Assembly (NCBI RefSeq): GCF_025998815.1 | Contig: NZ_AP026678.1 | Coordinates: 62,001 to 126,000 of the forward strand | Origin: Ignavibacterium sp. | GTDB taxonomy: Bacteria; Bacteroidota; Ignavibacteria; Ignavibacteriales; Ignavibacteriaceae | DNA: 64,000 nucleotides | Direction of reading: 5' to 3' | Shown: in pieces, positions 37,779 through 47,224 of the stretch | Numbering within the stretch: position 1 is the first letter of the stretch | Layout: every line of letters starts with the position of its first letter | Position numbers and translations under genes: made by a program | Notes under the pieces: generated by a model | The model's input: the letters and a program-made list of their open reading frames with translations, nothing else | Databases searched by the model: none | Told to the model about the DNA's origin: nothing

Positions 37779-39413
37779 TCAAATAATTTCCTTTGCAGTT
37801 TCCTTTCCATTCACAAGAACATTATAAGTTTTAAACCCAAGTGAAACAGCTAAAAGAAAAAGTAGCAATGAAATTATTGACAAAGTATAATTAGAAGAAT
37901 TAAAATTAGTAATTACCAACATTCCAAGTGATGTTAGTGTTACAGCAAACATAAAAAGCATAGGTATCATTACGAATAATATTCCTTTTCGTAAATAAGC
38001 TATCCAGGCAGTCAAAGCCAATAAAGCAAGAGCTGCAAGCAGTTGGTTCGCACTTCCGAAAACCGGCCAGATGGACATTGTCTGTCCACTGAATGTTAAT
38101 GCAGCACCTACTGCAACTGTGATTCCGGTGGCTACAAAACGATTTTGTAATACAGATTTTTTCTCAGGTTGGTCTTTAACTTCAAAAAATTCCTGAAACA
38201 TAAACCTTGCAAGTCGGGTTGCTGTGTCCAATGAAGTAAGTGCAAATGCAGAAACAGCAAGCGCAGAAAATGTTTGGCCTGCTTCAACTGAAATATTCAA
38301 AAAAGGAATTGCATTCAGAAATCTTGCAACACCTAGTGAGAATGCCGGAACAGGTCCTTTGTTTACAAGAATATCAATAAATTCTTTGTTAACCATTGAT
38401 GCTACTGCAGTAAGTGATAAAACTGCAAGTAAACCTTCAATTAACATCCCACCATAACCAACAAGTCTGGCATCAGTTTCTTTGTCAAGTTGTTTGGCGG
38501 TTGTTCCACTCCCCACCAAAGAATGAAAACCACTTATTGCACCACAAGCGACTGTAACAAACAATGCAGGGAAGAGATACCCAACTTTATCCAATGAGAA
38601 TGAACTGAATGCAGGAATATTTATTGATGGTGCTGCAAAAAAAACTCCAATCAGTCCGCCAATCATCAATGCGTAAAGGAAAAATGAATTCAGATAATCT
38701 CTTGGTTGAAGTAATATCCAAACCGGTGTAACCGATGCAGCAAATATGTATGCAAATAAAATTAGTTGCCACCAAATAGTGCTTAACTGAATTGGAAAAT
38801 AATTTCCTGCAACAATACATAAAAAGAGTAAGATTACTCCAACTATTGTTCCGATTGTCAGAGGAACTTTAAATCTGTAGATAGCCAATCCAAAAACAAT
38901 CGCAAGCAAAATGAAAAGAATTGATGATGTTGCTGAACTTGGAATATGAGTAAATGTATCAGCAACAATAATTGTGAAAACAGCAATAACAAGAATTAAA
39001 GTTGCCCAGGAAAAAAGAAGAAATAATCTTTTACCACTTTCACCAATGTAGGTTTGAATTATAAATCCGATTGATTTGCTTTGATGTCGGACTGAAGAGA
39101 TGATTGAAGAAAAATCATGAACACCACCGATAAAAACTGCACCGAATAAAACCCACAAATAAACAGGAACCCAGCCAAATCCTGCTGCAATTACTGGTCC
39201 GACGATCGGTCCGGCTCCGGCAATGGATGCAAAATGATGACCAAGTAAAACTGGTGGTTTGGCAGGACAGTAATCAACTCCATCATTCATTGTATGAGAA
39301 GGAGTCGGGTTGCTGTTATTCACTTCAAGTCGTTTGATGAGAAAGTTACCGTACAACTTGTAAGCAACAGCATACATTACAACTGCGATTATTATGAGTT
39401 CTATTCCATTCAT
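37779..39413 (-). CDS. cstA: Carbon starvation protein CstA family transporter
   Basis: 544 residues with about 15-16 hydrophobic segments. Family hallmarks are PPVLLGHHFASIAGAGPIVG, GGVHDFSSIISSVRHQSKSIG, GFHSLVGSGTTAKQLDKE and GSANQLLAALALLALTAWI. CstA proteins import pyruvate or peptides. In this neighbourhood a role in uptake of a carboxylate is plausible but inferred. The gene lies 66 bp upstream of the HD gene. Confidence 0.94.
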   Translation of the reverse strand: MNGIELIIIAVVMYAVAYKLYGNFLIKRLEVNNSNPTPSHTMNDGVDYCPAKPPVLLGHHFASIAGAGPIVGPVIAAGFGWVPVYLWVLFGAVFIGGVHDFSSIISSVRHQSKSIGFIIQTYIGESGKRLFLLFSWATLILVIAVFTIIVADTFTHIPSSATSSILFILLAIVFGLAIYRFKVPLTIGTIVGVILLFLCIVAGNYFPIQLSTIWWQLILFAYIFAASVTPVWILLQPRDYLNSFFLYALMIGGLIGVFFAAPSINIPAFSSFSLDKVGYLFPALFVTVACGAISGFHSLVGSGTTAKQLDKETDARLVGYGGMLIEGLLAVLSLTAVASMVNKEFIDILVNKGPVPAFSLGVARFLNAIPFLNISVEAGQTFSALAVSAFALTSLDTATRLARFMFQEFFEVKDQPEKKSVLQNRFVATGITVAVGAALTFSGQTMSIWPVFGSANQLLAALALLALTAWIAYLRKGILFVMIPMLFMFAVTLTSLGMLVITNFNSSNYTLSIISLLLFLLAVSLGFKTYNVLVNGKETAKEII

Positions 39414-39420
39414 GTTTCTT

Positions 39421-39504
39421 CCTCAGTGAAACTTAGTGATTCAGGTGTCTGAGTGGTAAAATATTCACCACAAAGGCACTAAGCACACATAGATACACTT
39501 AGAG
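39421..39504. repeat. Iterated-word repeat (CACTAAG/CTTAGTG type) between icd-like gene and cstA
   Basis: The gap contains CTTAGTGATTCAGGTGTCTG and, inverted, CACCACAAAGGCACTAAGCA and ACACTTAGAG. It thus forms a loose inverted pair of short words, again in the style of the other gaps of this cluster. Confidence 0.45.
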
Positions 39505-40680
39505 ATTTTTAATTATTTCATCCGTCATTTGCTGAGTAGATGCTGCACCATATTTGAATACATCTGGTCCACCTCGAAGCTTCATCATATCGTAAGTTTT
39601 TACTTTGCCTTCTTCTATAACTTTTGCAATTGCTTTTCTTATTCTTTCAGCTTTTTCATTTTCACCAAGATGATCAAGCATCATGCAAGCACTGAGAATC
39701 ATTGCAATTGGATTTACGATTGATGGATTTAATTCCTGATATTTTGGTGCACTTCCGTGAGTAGGTTCAAATACAGCGACCTCTTCACCAAGATTTGCAC
39801 TGCAAGCAAATCCTAACCCACCGACAAGTCCTGCAAATCCATCAGAGATAATATCACCGAACATATTTTCGGCAACAATCACTCCATAGTCTTCAGGATT
39901 TTTTGTAAGCCACATCATTTGTGCATCAATGTTTGTGTCCCAAAGTGCAATATCCGGATATTCTTTTGCAATTTCTTTTCCGATCTTCAACATCATTCCT
40001 GAAGTTTCTCTTAATACATTCGGTTTTTCACAAACAGTTACATTCTTATATCCATATTTCTTTGCATATTCAAATGCTGCTCTGATAATTCTTGTAGCAG
40101 CTTTCCTGGTTACAATTCGGGTTGAGATTGCCATTTCTTCAGGTGGAACATTTGCAAAAGCTTTCCATTTAGGATGAGATGCAAATGCATCAAGAACATT
40201 CTTAGGTGGATTTGTCCATTCAATTCCAGCATAAAGTCCTTCAGTGTTTTGACGGAAGATGACAGCGTTTACCATTGGTTCTTCGTAACCGCCTTTTCCA
40301 TCTTTACGAATAAAGTTCAGTGGATTTCCCTTAAAAGAAATGCAAGGACGAATACAAATATCAAGATTAAAATGTTGTCGCATTCCAACAATAGGTGAGA
40401 AGTAAGAATAACCTTTCCCTTTCAATGAAGGATCAAGTTCTTTTTCAGCAGCATCTTTTGGTTTGGAAGTGATTGCACCAAATAATCCTATTTTATGCTT
40501 TGCAAGTAAATCAATTGTTCTTTGTGGAAGTGCATTTCCTTCTTTACACCAGAATTCCCAACCAATATCGCCGTGAACATATTCAGCTTCGAAACCAACT
40601 GCATCTAACACTCTGATTGCTTCGGGAAGGACGGTTTTTCCAATGCCATCTCCGGGCATTGCGACGATTGTTCTTTTCAT
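39499..40680 (-). CDS. Isocitrate/isopropylmalate dehydrogenase family enzyme, probably isocitrate dehydrogenase
   Basis: 393 residues of the beta-decarboxylating dehydrogenase family. It has the N-terminal PGDGIGKTVLPEAIRVL, the substrate arginines region (MRQHFNLDICIRP), FRQNTEGLYAGIEW, the Lys/Asp catalytic regions (VCEKPNVLRETSG, NIDAQMMWL, FGDIISDGFAGLVGG) and the cofactor loop EPTHGSAPKYQ. The cluster context (aconitase-type enzyme, citrate lyase) points to isocitrate as substrate. Homoisocitrate or isopropylmalate cannot be excluded from sequence alone. Confidence 0.85.
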   Translation of the reverse strand: MKRTIVAMPGDGIGKTVLPEAIRVLDAVGFEAEYVHGDIGWEFWCKEGNALPQRTIDLLAKHKIGLFGAITSKPKDAAEKELDPSLKGKGYSYFSPIVGMRQHFNLDICIRPCISFKGNPLNFIRKDGKGGYEEPMVNAVIFRQNTEGLYAGIEWTNPPKNVLDAFASHPKWKAFANVPPEEMAISTRIVTRKAATRIIRAAFEYAKKYGYKNVTVCEKPNVLRETSGMMLKIGKEIAKEYPDIALWDTNIDAQMMWLTKNPEDYGVIVAENMFGDIISDGFAGLVGGLGFACSANLGEEVAVFEPTHGSAPKYQELNPSIVNPIAMILSACMMLDHLGENEKAERIRKAIAKVIEEGKVKTYDMMKLRGGPDVFKYGAASTQQMTDEIIKNL

Positions 40681-40825
40681 ATAAGCCCCTAAATAAGTGA
40701 AGAAAAATTTGCTTCCGAAACTTAGAAAAAGGCTTTTTGCCTTGCAAGGAATTAAGGATGAAATCGTTTAATTTCAAAAATCATTGTATTAAATTTAACA
40801 GAGTATTTATAAGAAAATTTTAGAT

Positions 40826-43800
40826 TTGAAAGGAATAGATTCTATTAGCGATAATTCAATTGAGCGACTTCACTCGCTAATTGCATCTTCTATTGATGTA
40901 ATTTTCAGAATTTCCAAAACAGGAAAACTGAAATACATTAGCCCTTCTGTAAAGGATCTGCTTGGATATTCTCCTGAAGAAGTACTTAATAAATCAATTA
41001 TTCATTTTGTTGATTCGAATAAAGTTGAAAATTACTTCAATTCATTTGTAAAACTTATTAGAAGCTCTGAGCAAGCAAATTTTCAGGTTGAACTTATCAG
41101 TAAATCAGGCAAAACAATTCCTGTAGAAATCAATCTGAAAGTAATTGATGATAATGGAGAAACATTTGGACAGGGAACTATCAGAGATATCCGATTCAGA
41201 TTAGAAGCACAAAGAAGAATTGAATCATCAGAATATATTTTTAAAGTTATTTGGGACAGATCAAAAGATGGTATGCGTTTGACTGATGAAAATGGAATTG
41301 TGAGACTTTGTAATGATTCATTTGCGCTTATGTTTTGTAAAACAAAAGATGAAATAGTTGGTAAACCAATTTCCATTCTTTATGATCCTTCAATTGAAGA
41401 GCTTATTCTTGATGATTACAAACAAAGTTTCAAGTCCGGAAAATTAAAAGATCACTTTGAATTCAATGCTCCTTTGTGGAATGGAACCCAACTATTTTTT
41501 GAGATATCAAATTCATTTATTGAGAATCTAAGTGGAGAAAAATTTCTACTTAGCATATTCCGTGATATAAGTGAAAGAAAATTAAATGAAATTCTGATTG
41601 AGAAAAAAAGTAACTTACTTCAGGGAATCTCGAAAGCAATCGCTGCTTTAATAGCTGCTCATAATGAATCCGAAGGTTTTAATTCGGCATTAAGAATTCT
41701 AGGTGAATATGCTTCAGTTGACAGAGTTTATTTATTCAGACATTTCGAAGATGAAATAACGGAAGAAAAATACTTTTCACTTAGTTATGAGTGGACTGCT
41801 TCAGGAATAATTCCGCAAATAAAAGATCCAGCATTTCGACGAATTTCATATTCGCGATTTTCTGCTCTTCAGTTTTATGAACTTTTATCAAAAGGTCAAT
41901 CACTTTCATTCATACTGAAAAATCTTTCCAGAGAAGAAAGAAGAGCTTTTATTGATTCCACAATTAAATCAATTATTCTTGTTCCTATTTTGATTGATGG
42001 AAACTATTGGGGATTTATCGGTTTTGATGATTGTCATTCAGACAGATTATGGACGAGTGATGAGGAATCAATCTTAAGCACAATGGCAGCTGTGCTTGGT
42101 GCAGTGATAAAACGAAATCAGATTGCTGAACAGCTCCTACGAAAAAATATTGAACTTGATAAAGCCATTAAAGAAACTGAACAAGCAGCAAAAGCAAAAA
42201 GTGAATTTCTTGCATTGATGAGTCACGAAATAAGAACGCCGATGAATGGTGTAATAGGAATGACAGGTTTGCTTCTTGATACTATGTTAACTGATGCTCA
42301 GCGTGAGTATGTGAACACAATCAGATTAAGCGGCGAACAGCTTTTGGTAATCATTAACGATATACTGGATTTCACAAAAATAGAATCTGAAAAACTTGAA
42401 CTTGAATCAATTCCATTTTTATTAAACGAATGTATTGAAGATTCTCTCGAACTGATTTCTTCAAAAGCTGCTGAAAAGGATATTGAGATATATTACAGAA
42501 TGACTGATGATGTTCCTGCAGTAATTAGTGGAGATGTTACTCGTCTCCGGCAAATATTAACCAATCTTATTGGAAATGCCGTTAAGTTTACCAGTAAAGG
42601 TGAAGTAGAAGTTTCTGTATTTGTTGAAGAAAGAGATAACGAAAACATTAAATTGAAGTTCATTGTTCGCGATACCGGAATTGGAATTCCAAAAGATAAA
42701 ATGGATAGATTGTTCAAACCATTTTCGCAAGTTGATTCATCAACAACCAGAAGTTATGGTGGAACAGGACTTGGACTTGTTATCAGCAAAAAGCTTGTTG
42801 AGATGATGGGTGGAGAAATAAAAGTTGAAAGTGAAGAAGGGCAGGGAAGCAAATTTATTTTCACAATCAACACAACGATTCCAACAGTTGATACTTCGCT
42901 TCGGAGTGTTCAGATTCCTGCAACTTTTGAAGATAAAAAAGTATTGTTAGTTGATACAAATTATCAGCACGGACAGGTCTTATATAATCTTCTAAAAAAA
43001 TGGAATATGAATGTTGATGTTGCTGTTGACATTAATGTACTTTATCATAATCTGGATTATGTTAATGATTATGATATTGTAATCATAAACGCTTCGGGAA
43101 TTTATCAGAAACTTGCTGATGTTGTAGAGAGAATAAAATTAAAAAATTCGAAAAGAAAATTTGGTTTTATCATTCTTAAATATCACGGGAAAGAAATTTC
43201 AGTCAAAGAATCTGATTCAGTTCCGTCAGTTAAAATATTATCAAAACCTTTCAGACTTAAGTCCTTAGTCGAAGTTATTGATTTAACTATAACACCAAGA
43301 ACAGAGGATAAGTCACTGAAACAAATTTCACCTGAAGTTGCAGAATCTCTTTCAGAACCAACCCGATTAAAAATTCTTCTTGCTGAAGATAATAATATCA
43401 ATCAGATGGTTGCTTCAAGAATGATTGAAAGATTAGGTTATAAAGCAGATATAGTTTCTAACGGGAAAGAGGCAGTTGAAGCAGCATCAAACATTGATTA
43501 TGATATCATATTTATGGATATACTAATGCCTGAAATGGATGGCATTGAAGCTTGCAATGTAATCAAAGGTCAATTGAACAAAGAACATAAACCCGTAATT
43601 GTTGCTATGACTGCTAATGCAATGGCTGGTGACGAGGAAAATTATATCAAAGCCGGAATGGATGATTATCTTAGCAAACCTGTTAACCTTGAAGATTTAC
43701 GAAGAGTGCTTGATAAATGGTCAAGGCAAATTGTTGCAAGAAAGAATCAGAAATTATTCCGTGACCTTAACAAAGAAATTGAACTAACTTTTATTAAAGA

Positions 43801-44158
43801 AAAAAATATTTCTTTTCTGAATGAGATAACAAGTGAAAATGATCTGATATTTTTCAGAGAAATGCTTGATGTTTATTTAACTGAAATCCCTAAAAATCTT
43901 GAACATATAAAAGAAGCAATCCTTTCAAAAAATGCTGATCAGTTAAAATTCTATTTGCACAAACTTAAAGGCACTTATCTGACATTGGGAATAGAAAATT
44001 TGATTGAGTACTTTAAGATTTTAAGCGAAGCTGCTGTTCAAAACAATATAAATGAAGAGACATTCAAAACATTTGCTGACTTTTCAAATAAGTCAGAGAA
44101 AATTCTTGAGGAAATTTCTATTCTGAAAGAAAAGTATCAACACATTTCTTTAACCTGA
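40826..44158 (+). CDS. Hybrid sensor histidine kinase (PAS-PAS-GAF-HisKA-HATPase-REC-like-REC-HPt)
   Basis: 1110 residues, soluble. PAS domains lie at about 10-128 and 135-255 and GAF at about 275-430. A dimerisation/phosphoacceptor helix carries SHEIRTPMNGV (His467), and the ATPase domain (about 565-690) has NLIGNAVKF (Asn584), DTGIGIP and GGTGLGL. A first receiver-like domain (704-815) has Asn755 where the phospho-Asp should be, so it is probably inactive. The second receiver (848-965) is complete with Asp898 in FMDILMPEMDG. A C-terminal HPt carries HKLKG (His1045). The start is TTG; no in-frame ATG occurs before residue 149. No transmembrane segment, so cytoplasmic sensing. The orphan methyltransferase follows by 8 bp. 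Confidence 0.92.
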   Translation: MKGIDSISDNSIERLHSLIASSIDVIFRISKTGKLKYISPSVKDLLGYSPEEVLNKSIIHFVDSNKVENYFNSFVKLIRSSEQANFQVELISKSGKTIPVEINLKVIDDNGETFGQGTIRDIRFRLEAQRRIESSEYIFKVIWDRSKDGMRLTDENGIVRLCNDSFALMFCKTKDEIVGKPISILYDPSIEELILDDYKQSFKSGKLKDHFEFNAPLWNGTQLFFEISNSFIENLSGEKFLLSIFRDISERKLNEILIEKKSNLLQGISKAIAALIAAHNESEGFNSALRILGEYASVDRVYLFRHFEDEITEEKYFSLSYEWTASGIIPQIKDPAFRRISYSRFSALQFYELLSKGQSLSFILKNLSREERRAFIDSTIKSIILVPILIDGNYWGFIGFDDCHSDRLWTSDEESILSTMAAVLGAVIKRNQIAEQLLRKNIELDKAIKETEQAAKAKSEFLALMSHEIRTPMNGVIGMTGLLLDTMLTDAQREYVNTIRLSGEQLLVIINDILDFTKIESEKLELESIPFLLNECIEDSLELISSKAAEKDIEIYYRMTDDVPAVISGDVTRLRQILTNLIGNAVKFTSKGEVEVSVFVEERDNENIKLKFIVRDTGIGIPKDKMDRLFKPFSQVDSSTTRSYGGTGLGLVISKKLVEMMGGEIKVESEEGQGSKFIFTINTTIPTVDTSLRSVQIPATFEDKKVLLVDTNYQHGQVLYNLLKKWNMNVDVAVDINVLYHNLDYVNDYDIVIINASGIYQKLADVVERIKLKNSKRKFGFIILKYHGKEISVKESDSVPSVKILSKPFRLKSLVEVIDLTITPRTEDKSLKQISPEVAESLSEPTRLKILLAEDNNINQMVASRMIERLGYKADIVSNGKEAVEAASNIDYDIIFMDILMPEMDGIEACNVIKGQLNKEHKPVIVAMTANAMAGDEENYIKAGMDDYLSKPVNLEDLRRVLDKWSRQIVARKNQKLFRDLNKEIELTFIKEKNISFLNEITSENDLIFFREMLDVYLTEIPKNLEHIKEAILSKNADQLKFYLHKLKGTYLTLGIENLIEYFKILSEAAVQNNINEETFKTFADFSNKSEKILEEISILKEKYQHISLT

Positions 44159-44166
44159 TTTGTTAA

Positions 44167-45132
44167 ATGAATTCTAATCAAAAAAAGAATGCACCATATA
44201 ATCGGACATTAAAATTAACCTCTGAAGATACCAGGAATCTTTCTCCATTATTATTAAGGATAAATTCTAAAAGTAAACTTTGTGAAATCGAAAATAGAAT
44301 CTTAAATCAGGACTTGTTCGAAGCGATTGATTACTTGCCGGAAAAATTTGTGGATTTATTATTCATCGATCCACCTTACAATATGAATAAGAAATTTTCA
44401 AGCGTAAACTTCAGAAAAAAATCATTAACGGATTATGAAGCGTGGTTAGAAAGCTGGTTCCGAAAAATAATTCCCTTACTAAAACCTGATGCATCTGTTT
44501 ACTTTTGCTCTGACTGGCAAACTTCGATCGCAGTTTTTAATGTGCTCAATAAATATCTTAAAGTAAGAAACAGAATTACCTGGGAAAGAGAAAAGGGCAG
44601 AGGTTCAGTCAAAAATTGGAAGAACTGTCACGAAGACATCTGGTTCTGCACCTTATCAGATAATTACTACTTCAATGCTGATGCAGTTAAACTTAAACGC
44701 CGTGTCCTTGCACCTTATCGGGATGAAAATAAAAATCCGAAAGATTGGAAAGCAGAAACAGAAGGTAATTATCGTTTAACTCATCCTTCAAACATCTGGA
44801 CAGATTTAACTATTCCATTCTGGTCAATGCCTGAAAATACTGAGCATCCAACTCAGAAACCTGAAAAGCTTTTAGCCAAGATAATACTCGCTAGTTCGCG
44901 GGAAGGCGATTTTGTATTTGATCCATTTTGTGGTGTTGGAACTTCGTTGGTTGTTGCGAAAAAACTGAATCGAAAGTTTTGTGGAATTGAACTCGAGAAA
45001 AAATATGCTCTTCTTTCACTCAAGAGATTAGCTCTTGCTGAAATCGATAAATCAATTCAGGGATATGCTGACGGCGTATTTTGGGAAAGAAATACACTTC
45101 GTGAGCAACTCATAAATAAAAAATCGAAATAA
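44167..45132 (+). CDS. Orphan DNA N6/N4 methyltransferase (beta-type order)
   Basis: 321 residues. The catalytic motif IDPPYNMNKKF (Asp68-Pro-Pro-Tyr71) precedes the SAM motif FDPFCGVGTS (about 250-260). This order and the HPTQKPEKLLAKII segment place it in the beta group of N6-adenine/N4-cytosine methyltransferases. No restriction endonuclease or specificity gene is adjacent, so it is solitary. It starts 8 bp after the hybrid kinase stop, an unusual cotranscription. Target sequence unknown. Confidence 0.88.
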   Translation: MNSNQKKNAPYNRTLKLTSEDTRNLSPLLLRINSKSKLCEIENRILNQDLFEAIDYLPEKFVDLLFIDPPYNMNKKFSSVNFRKKSLTDYEAWLESWFRKIIPLLKPDASVYFCSDWQTSIAVFNVLNKYLKVRNRITWEREKGRGSVKNWKNCHEDIWFCTLSDNYYFNADAVKLKRRVLAPYRDENKNPKDWKAETEGNYRLTHPSNIWTDLTIPFWSMPENTEHPTQKPEKLLAKIILASSREGDFVFDPFCGVGTSLVVAKKLNRKFCGIELEKKYALLSLKRLALAEIDKSIQGYADGVFWERNTLREQLINKKSK

Positions 45133-45138
45133 ATTCCG

Positions 45139-45146
45139 TAACTTTG
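45139..45146 (+). promoter_or_regulatory. -7 promoter element of the SRP RNA gene
   Basis: TAACTTTG matches TAnnTTTG exactly, 18 bases before the first paired base of the SRP RNA. No TTG at -33 is visible, so the upstream box is weak or absent. Confidence 0.5.
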
Positions 45147-45164
45147 CATGCGAAATTTTGAAAC

Positions 45165-45250
<86 letters not shown>

Positions 45251-45253
45251 TTT

Positions 45254-45730
45254 TTAATATGCTTCTGCAGGAATCAAAAACTCTAATCTTCCTCTTCCGA
45301 AATTCAGCATTCCATCAAAACTAATTTTAGCAATTGCAGCTGGTGGAAAACTTAGATTAAGGTGGTTATTGCTGCAAAGGTTTGAAATATGATTTGATAA
45401 ATCAGGTTGATGACCAACAACAGCAATATTATTTCCTTGGTAAACAGACAGAACATCAATCAGACTGCCGGTGCTACAACCCGCCGCAATATTATTTTCT
45501 CTTATCAGTTTTTCTTTTACACTGAAAACTTCCGCAATTACATTTGCAGTTTGCTCGGCTCTCACATAAGGTGAATATAAAATCATATCAAATGTCGAAA
45601 TAATTTTCTTCCAACCTTCAGACGCCTTTTTAATCAATTCAATTCCATCCGAAGTAAGTTCTCTTTCAAAATCTTTCTTTGGTGGAATTAATTTTTCTGA
45701 AATGCTGTGGCGGATTAAGTATAAATTCAT
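45254..45730 (-). CDS. SixA-like histidine phosphatase
   Basis: 158 residues of the histidine phosphatase superfamily. The catalytic RHG-like motif reads LIRHSISE (Arg7-His8). YSPYVRAEQTANVIAEVF supplies the second Arg, and the late VVGHQPDLSNHI carries the second catalytic His. SixA members dephosphorylate HPt phosphohistidine in phosphorelays. With a large HPt-bearing kinase 1 kb away this is attractive, but it is only positional inference. It starts within the 4-bp ATGA overlap with the gene upstream. Confidence 0.87.
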   Translation of the reverse strand: MNLYLIRHSISEKLIPPKKDFERELTSDGIELIKKASEGWKKIISTFDMILYSPYVRAEQTANVIAEVFSVKEKLIRENNIAAGCSTGSLIDVLSVYQGNNIAVVGHQPDLSNHISNLCSNNHLNLSFPPAAIAKISFDGMLNFGRGRLEFLIPAEAY

Positions 45731-46026
45731 TCTTCACTTTGATAGTTTACAGTAATTACAGTGATATTGCGATGTGATTCCATCAACAACTTACTTAAGC
45801 TTCTTCCGGCAGATGAATTTAATTTATTATCCATTTCATTTTTGTCTTTGGCAGTTAGCTCACAAAAATGACTGTATTTCTGATCTAACAATAAATTACT
45901 TTCAACTTCTGCCAACTTAACTTCAGTTCCATTTATTTCTGTTAACAAAGGCAAAAAACTATTTCTGAAAAAATTCAAAAAATTGTTTTCATTCGATTTA
46001 TGTATGAATATTAAAAGTTTATACAT
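45727..46026 (-). CDS. Small hypothetical protein
   Basis: 99 residues from the ATG at 46026, which overlaps the stop of the upstream lipoprotein gene as TAATG; an ATG six bases earlier is possible. No membrane segment, no recognised domain. A positionally conserved-looking stretch is the polar C-terminal half with SSAGRSLSKLLMES. It overlaps the SixA-like gene by 4 bp, so all three are probably translated from one mRNA. Confidence 0.55.
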   Translation of the reverse strand: MYKLLIFIHKSNENNFLNFFRNSFLPLLTEINGTEVKLAEVESNLLLDQKYSHFCELTAKDKNEMDNKLNSSAGRSLSKLLMESHRNITVITVNYQSEE

Positions 46027-47198
46027 TAGCATTTAATTATGAATGATGAAAGAATGTCATTAAAAAGTTTTTCATTTTCTTTATAAACTGCTTTTGAACC
46101 TTCAATCAGCAATAAATACTTTTTATTTCCACAACTATGTTCAAATGTTTGATAGAAACGCTTCAAATCCTGTTTGAGTTCAGATTGACGGATTTTATAA
46201 TTCCCAATTTCTTTAGCCACACTTAGTTTTTCATTCACATAGATTTCTGCGGAATCAGTCAAAGGAATTTTAATTATTCCGATTGTTGAACCGAGTTTCT
46301 GATTTACAAAATAAATTCCTTTGATATTTCTGTTTAAATCCTGACTTAAAGAAACATTATAAATTTTTGACCATTCTTTTGGAATCTGAAATTTGAAATC
46401 ATTTTCGTCAGCAACAAAAGTATTGTTATCTGCGGAGTATTCAAGAAGATCGTTAATAGATTTTTTATTTAATATATGATTTGATGAAAGCTCCGCCTGA
46501 GTATTATTTATTTCTTTCAGAATAATAGAATCAAATAAATTTTTATTGCTTACATATCTGAATCCGGAAATATCAAAAACAAAAGTGTCAATTGAATCGG
46601 ATATTGATGTGAATTTTGGTTTGGGAATTTTTGTTCGAATCAAACTATCGGTTAGTTCAACGATATTCTGAAATATTGAATCTTTGGGCGAACTGAAAAA
46701 AGTAAAAGTACGGAAAACCAGATTGAATTTATTTTCGTTTGGATAGTAAAGTGAATATCTCTGAAGATTAAATACATCATAAGATTTGAATTCTTCTTTT
46801 ACCTCAATAACTGTTCTGTTGTTGTATGATTTCCACTTTGCTGTTAAATACCCGTTTAGGGAAACATCTTTTAATAAAAGATTTAAAGAGTCATCTATAA
46901 CTGCAAGAAGATTATAAGCAGGAATCGGATGTTCAAGAAGGATTGAGTAAACTTTTTTATTGTCGATCAGAGCACTGTCAATTTCAATTTTATTGTAAGT
47001 AAAAGATTTATCTTTTGCTTTATCGAATAATCCGGCGATTGGATTTTTTGAAATGTCCGTGCTGTCCAAAGCTGATGTTAACAGAAGGTATAATTTTTTC
47101 CCATCAACTAAAGGAAAATGTTTTTCCTCTTTACCAAATTGACAGGAATAAAATATGAAAGCAATGGAAATGACTGATGTTAATATGAACTTTTTCAT
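46026..47198 (-). CDS. Predicted lipoprotein of unknown function
   Basis: 390 residues. The N-terminus MKKFILTSVISIAFIFYSC gives a Bacteroidota-like lipobox with Cys19. The rest is beta-rich with no family that I recognise. Late segments KEWSKIYNVSLSQDLNR and KKYLLLIEGSKAVYKENEK suggest a globular periplasmic domain. It is divergent from the NhaC gene with only 26 bp between them, and heads a three-gene unit with the small protein and the SixA-like phosphatase. Confidence 0.65.
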   Translation of the reverse strand: MKKFILTSVISIAFIFYSCQFGKEEKHFPLVDGKKLYLLLTSALDSTDISKNPIAGLFDKAKDKSFTYNKIEIDSALIDNKKVYSILLEHPIPAYNLLAVIDDSLNLLLKDVSLNGYLTAKWKSYNNRTVIEVKEEFKSYDVFNLQRYSLYYPNENKFNLVFRTFTFFSSPKDSIFQNIVELTDSLIRTKIPKPKFTSISDSIDTFVFDISGFRYVSNKNLFDSIILKEINNTQAELSSNHILNKKSINDLLEYSADNNTFVADENDFKFQIPKEWSKIYNVSLSQDLNRNIKGIYFVNQKLGSTIGIIKIPLTDSAEIYVNEKLSVAKEIGNYKIRQSELKQDLKRFYQTFEHSCGNKKYLLLIEGSKAVYKENEKLFNDILSSFIIKC

Positions 47199-47224
47199 CT
47201 TGCTGACAAAAATATAAAACTAAT

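Noticed and set aside
44167-45132. Restriction-modification system
   Set aside because: No endonuclease or specificity gene flanks the methyltransferase; the neighbours are a kinase and the SRP RNA.
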